NCBI GenBank assembly: GCA_031119595.1
Contig: JAVHXX010000298.1
Location: forward strand, 1-5,861
DNA: 5,861 bases
Direction: 5' to 3'
DNA from: Patulibacter sp.
GTDB lineage: Bacteria > Actinomycetota > Thermoleophilia > Solirubrobacterales > Solirubrobacteraceae
Each line of letters begins with the position of its first letter. Position 1 is the stretch's first letter. The position numbers and the translations under genes were made by a program. This document shows, in pieces, positions 5,074 to 5,861 of this stretch. The notes under the pieces were generated by a model. That model saw only the letters and a list, made by a program, of their open reading frames with translations, was not told where the DNA came from and did not search any database.

Positions 5074-5730
5074 ATGACGCACCCCATCGGCGCCGTGCCC
5101 CGGACGCCCTCGAAGACACGGCTCGTGATCGCTGGCGTCGCCCTCGCGATCGTGGTCGGCCTCTCGTTCGTCGTCACCCACGACAACTGGGTCACCCGTG
5201 CAGACGCCGACGTCGTCCGGTCGATCGCGGGTGACCGTTCGACCACGGTCGCGCACGTCGCCGAAGCGATCACCTACCTCGGGAACGTGATCGTGCTCGC
5301 CGTCATCACGCTCGCCCTGTGGCTCGTGCTCCGGCTGCGTCGCCCGGACGTCGCCCTCCCCTACCTGCCAGCGCTGGCACTCACCGCGGCAGCGATCGTC
5401 GACCCGCTCGTGAAACTCGCCGTCGGCCGGCCGCGGCCGCCGCACGACCTGGCCGTGGTCATCGAGAAGGCCACGGGGTATCCGTCGGGGCACTCCGCCC
5501 AGTCGGCGGCCACCTGGATCGCGATCGCCCTCGTGCTCGGCGCAGCCTCCGCCCATCCTCGGCGGTGGCTTGCCGGCGGGATCGTCGTCGCGGCCGTCGT
5601 CGGCGCGAGCCGCGTCGTGCTCGGGGTGCACAGCCCGACCGATGTCATCGGCGGGTGGTCGCTCGGGATCGCGTGCGTCGCCCTGCTCGGGCTCGCCCTC
5701 GGAACGCGCCGAAGGCCACAGTCGCAGTGA
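5074..5730 (+). CDS. PAP2-family membrane phosphatase
   Basis: This 218-residue integral membrane protein carries the full PAP2 acid phosphatase signature. KLAVGRPRP (K114-P122) fits KX6RP, PSGH is at 137-140, and SRVVLGVHSPTD (179-190) fits SRX5HX3D with H186 and D190. H140, R180 and H186 are the expected catalytic residues. About six hydrophobic helices are seen (roughly 17-33, 70-87, 98-115, 143-160, 166-178, 192-209), with the active-site motifs on the outer face in this family. Substrates are lipid phosphates such as phosphatidate or undecaprenyl diphosphate, and the sequence does not tell which. The ATG at 5074 was preferred over an upstream in-frame extension to 4957 because that extension runs through the copy A element and has none of the expected features. 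The gene stands alone, flanked by both copies of the repeated element. Confidence 0.93.
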   Translation: MTHPIGAVPRTPSKTRLVIAGVALAIVVGLSFVVTHDNWVTRADADVVRSIAGDRSTTVAHVAEAITYLGNVIVLAVITLALWLVLRLRRPDVALPYLPALALTAAAIVDPLVKLAVGRPRPPHDLAVVIEKATGYPSGHSAQSAATWIAIALVLGAASAHPRRWLAGGIVVAAVVGASRVVLGVHSPTDVIGGWSLGIACVALLGLALGTRRRPQSQ

Positions 5731-5746
5731 GGGCACCGACCCCGAG

Positions 5747-5838
5747 AACGACGAAGGCCCCGCATGAGCGAGGCCGTACGTATGTCATCGGCAGGTCGGC
5801 CTCAGACCTTTAGCGACGTTCACCACACTGGCGCAAAG
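5747..5838 (-). repeat. Copy B of the ~92-nt two-copy element, candidate structured RNA
   Basis: This is the partner of 4918-5009, at an offset of 828-829 bases. The first 28 bases are 24/28 identical (AACGACGAA, then GCCCCGC and GCGAGGC around a different 4-base loop). Then TCGGCA (5788-5793), CTTTAGCGAC (5808-5817) and TGGCGC (5829-5834) recur in register. An additional AGGTC/GACCT pairing (5793-5797 with 5805-5809) is possible here but has no clear equivalent in copy A. The + strand hairpin lacks a T-run, so it would be a poor terminator for the PAP2 gene. The element begins 16 bases after that gene's stop. Confidence 0.6.
5756..5775 (-). terminator. Terminator-like hairpin inside copy B
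   Basis: GGCCTCGC pairs with GCGGGGCC around TCAT when read on the minus strand, 8 pairs including one G-U. It is followed by TTCGTCGTT, a weak T-rich tail. It could end a leftward transcript entering from beyond 5861. On the + strand the stem has a C-A mismatch and no T-run. Confidence 0.35.
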
Positions 5839-5861
5839 TACGCCTGGTCCAGGCACTCGTG
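5820..5861 (-). CDS. Possible 3' end of a convergent gene (partial, doubtful)
   Basis: From the right edge leftward one minus-strand frame is open for 13 codons with mostly G/C third positions and stops at TGA (5822-5820), reading HECLDQAYFAPVW. It would overlap the outer block of copy B. Other minus frames are also open over this short stretch, so coding is unproven. A GCCTGG-T-CCAGGC palindrome (5842-5854) lies within it. Confidence 0.2.
   Translation of the reverse strand, partial: HECLDQAYFAPVW

Noticed and set aside
4587..5273. Minus-strand ORF spanning the unrecognised gene, the copy A element and the PAP2 start
   Set aside because: It crosses a terminator hairpin and overlaps two better-supported + strand genes. 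Its reading frame is not kept in copy B because of in-frame stops and a 1-base indel.
4918..5838. Integron-type attC sites flanking a gene cassette (PAP2)
   Set aside because: The gene-then-element layout is suggestive, but the copies lack RYYYAAC/GTTRRRY ends and the long imperfect inverted repeat of attC, and copy A follows an ordinary operon.
5842..5854. GCCTGG-T-CCAGGC palindrome near the right edge
   Set aside because: It is a perfect short palindrome, but it has no partner in copy A, no flanking promoter is visible, and it may lie in coding sequence. That is too little to call a site.

Overview
The window is very GC-rich with GTG and ATG starts, 4-bp start/stop overlaps and strongly G/C-ending codons. 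A CysO-like sulfur carrier, a SAM-I-type riboswitch and promoters with TANNNT-type -10 boxes add to this. Together they point to a high-GC actinomycete (Actinomycetota). A deep lineage such as Thermoleophilia is a guess, not something the bases prove. The sequence looks chromosomal. I see no transposase, integrase, CRISPR array, tRNA or rRNA.

Layout. At 1-69 is the tail of an unidentified + strand gene, coupled by ATGA to a small basic Pro/Arg-rich ORF (66-317). Convergent to these is a minus-strand unit running leftward from a promoter near 2045: a SAM-sensing riboswitch (1923-2013), a threonine synthase-family PLP enzyme (621-1871, GTG start behind a strong Shine-Dalgarno) and a CysO/MoaD/ThiS-like sulfur carrier ending in Gly-Gly (355-624, ATGA overlap). 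Diverging from this promoter on the + strand is corA (2172-3173), joined by a GTGA overlap to a diacylglycerol/lipid kinase gene (3170-4180) and then, after 4 bases, an unrecognised gene (4185-4874). A hairpin with a T-rich tail at 4926-4959 ends that operon. A PAP2-family membrane phosphatase gene (5074-5730) follows, probably on a leaderless transcript.

Two observations stand out. First, a SAM riboswitch controlling a threonine synthase-like enzyme plus a CysO-like sulfur carrier suggests methionine rather than threonine metabolism. The simplest model is sulfur transfer from a carrier thiocarboxylate onto phosphohomoserine to give homocysteine, parallel to CysM/CysO cysteine synthesis. The riboswitch itself seems to lack the usual P4 arm. 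Second, the two spacers flanking the PAP2 gene (about 4918-5009 and 5747-5838) hold two copies of one element of about 92 nt. Short blocks are conserved at nearly constant spacing and separated by diverged linkers. One helix has a compensatory pair change, and its only mismatch becomes a G-U wobble when read on the minus strand. This looks like an undescribed small structured RNA or terminator-bearing repeat. The kinase and PAP2 genes are both lipid-phosphate functions, but nothing shows that they work together.
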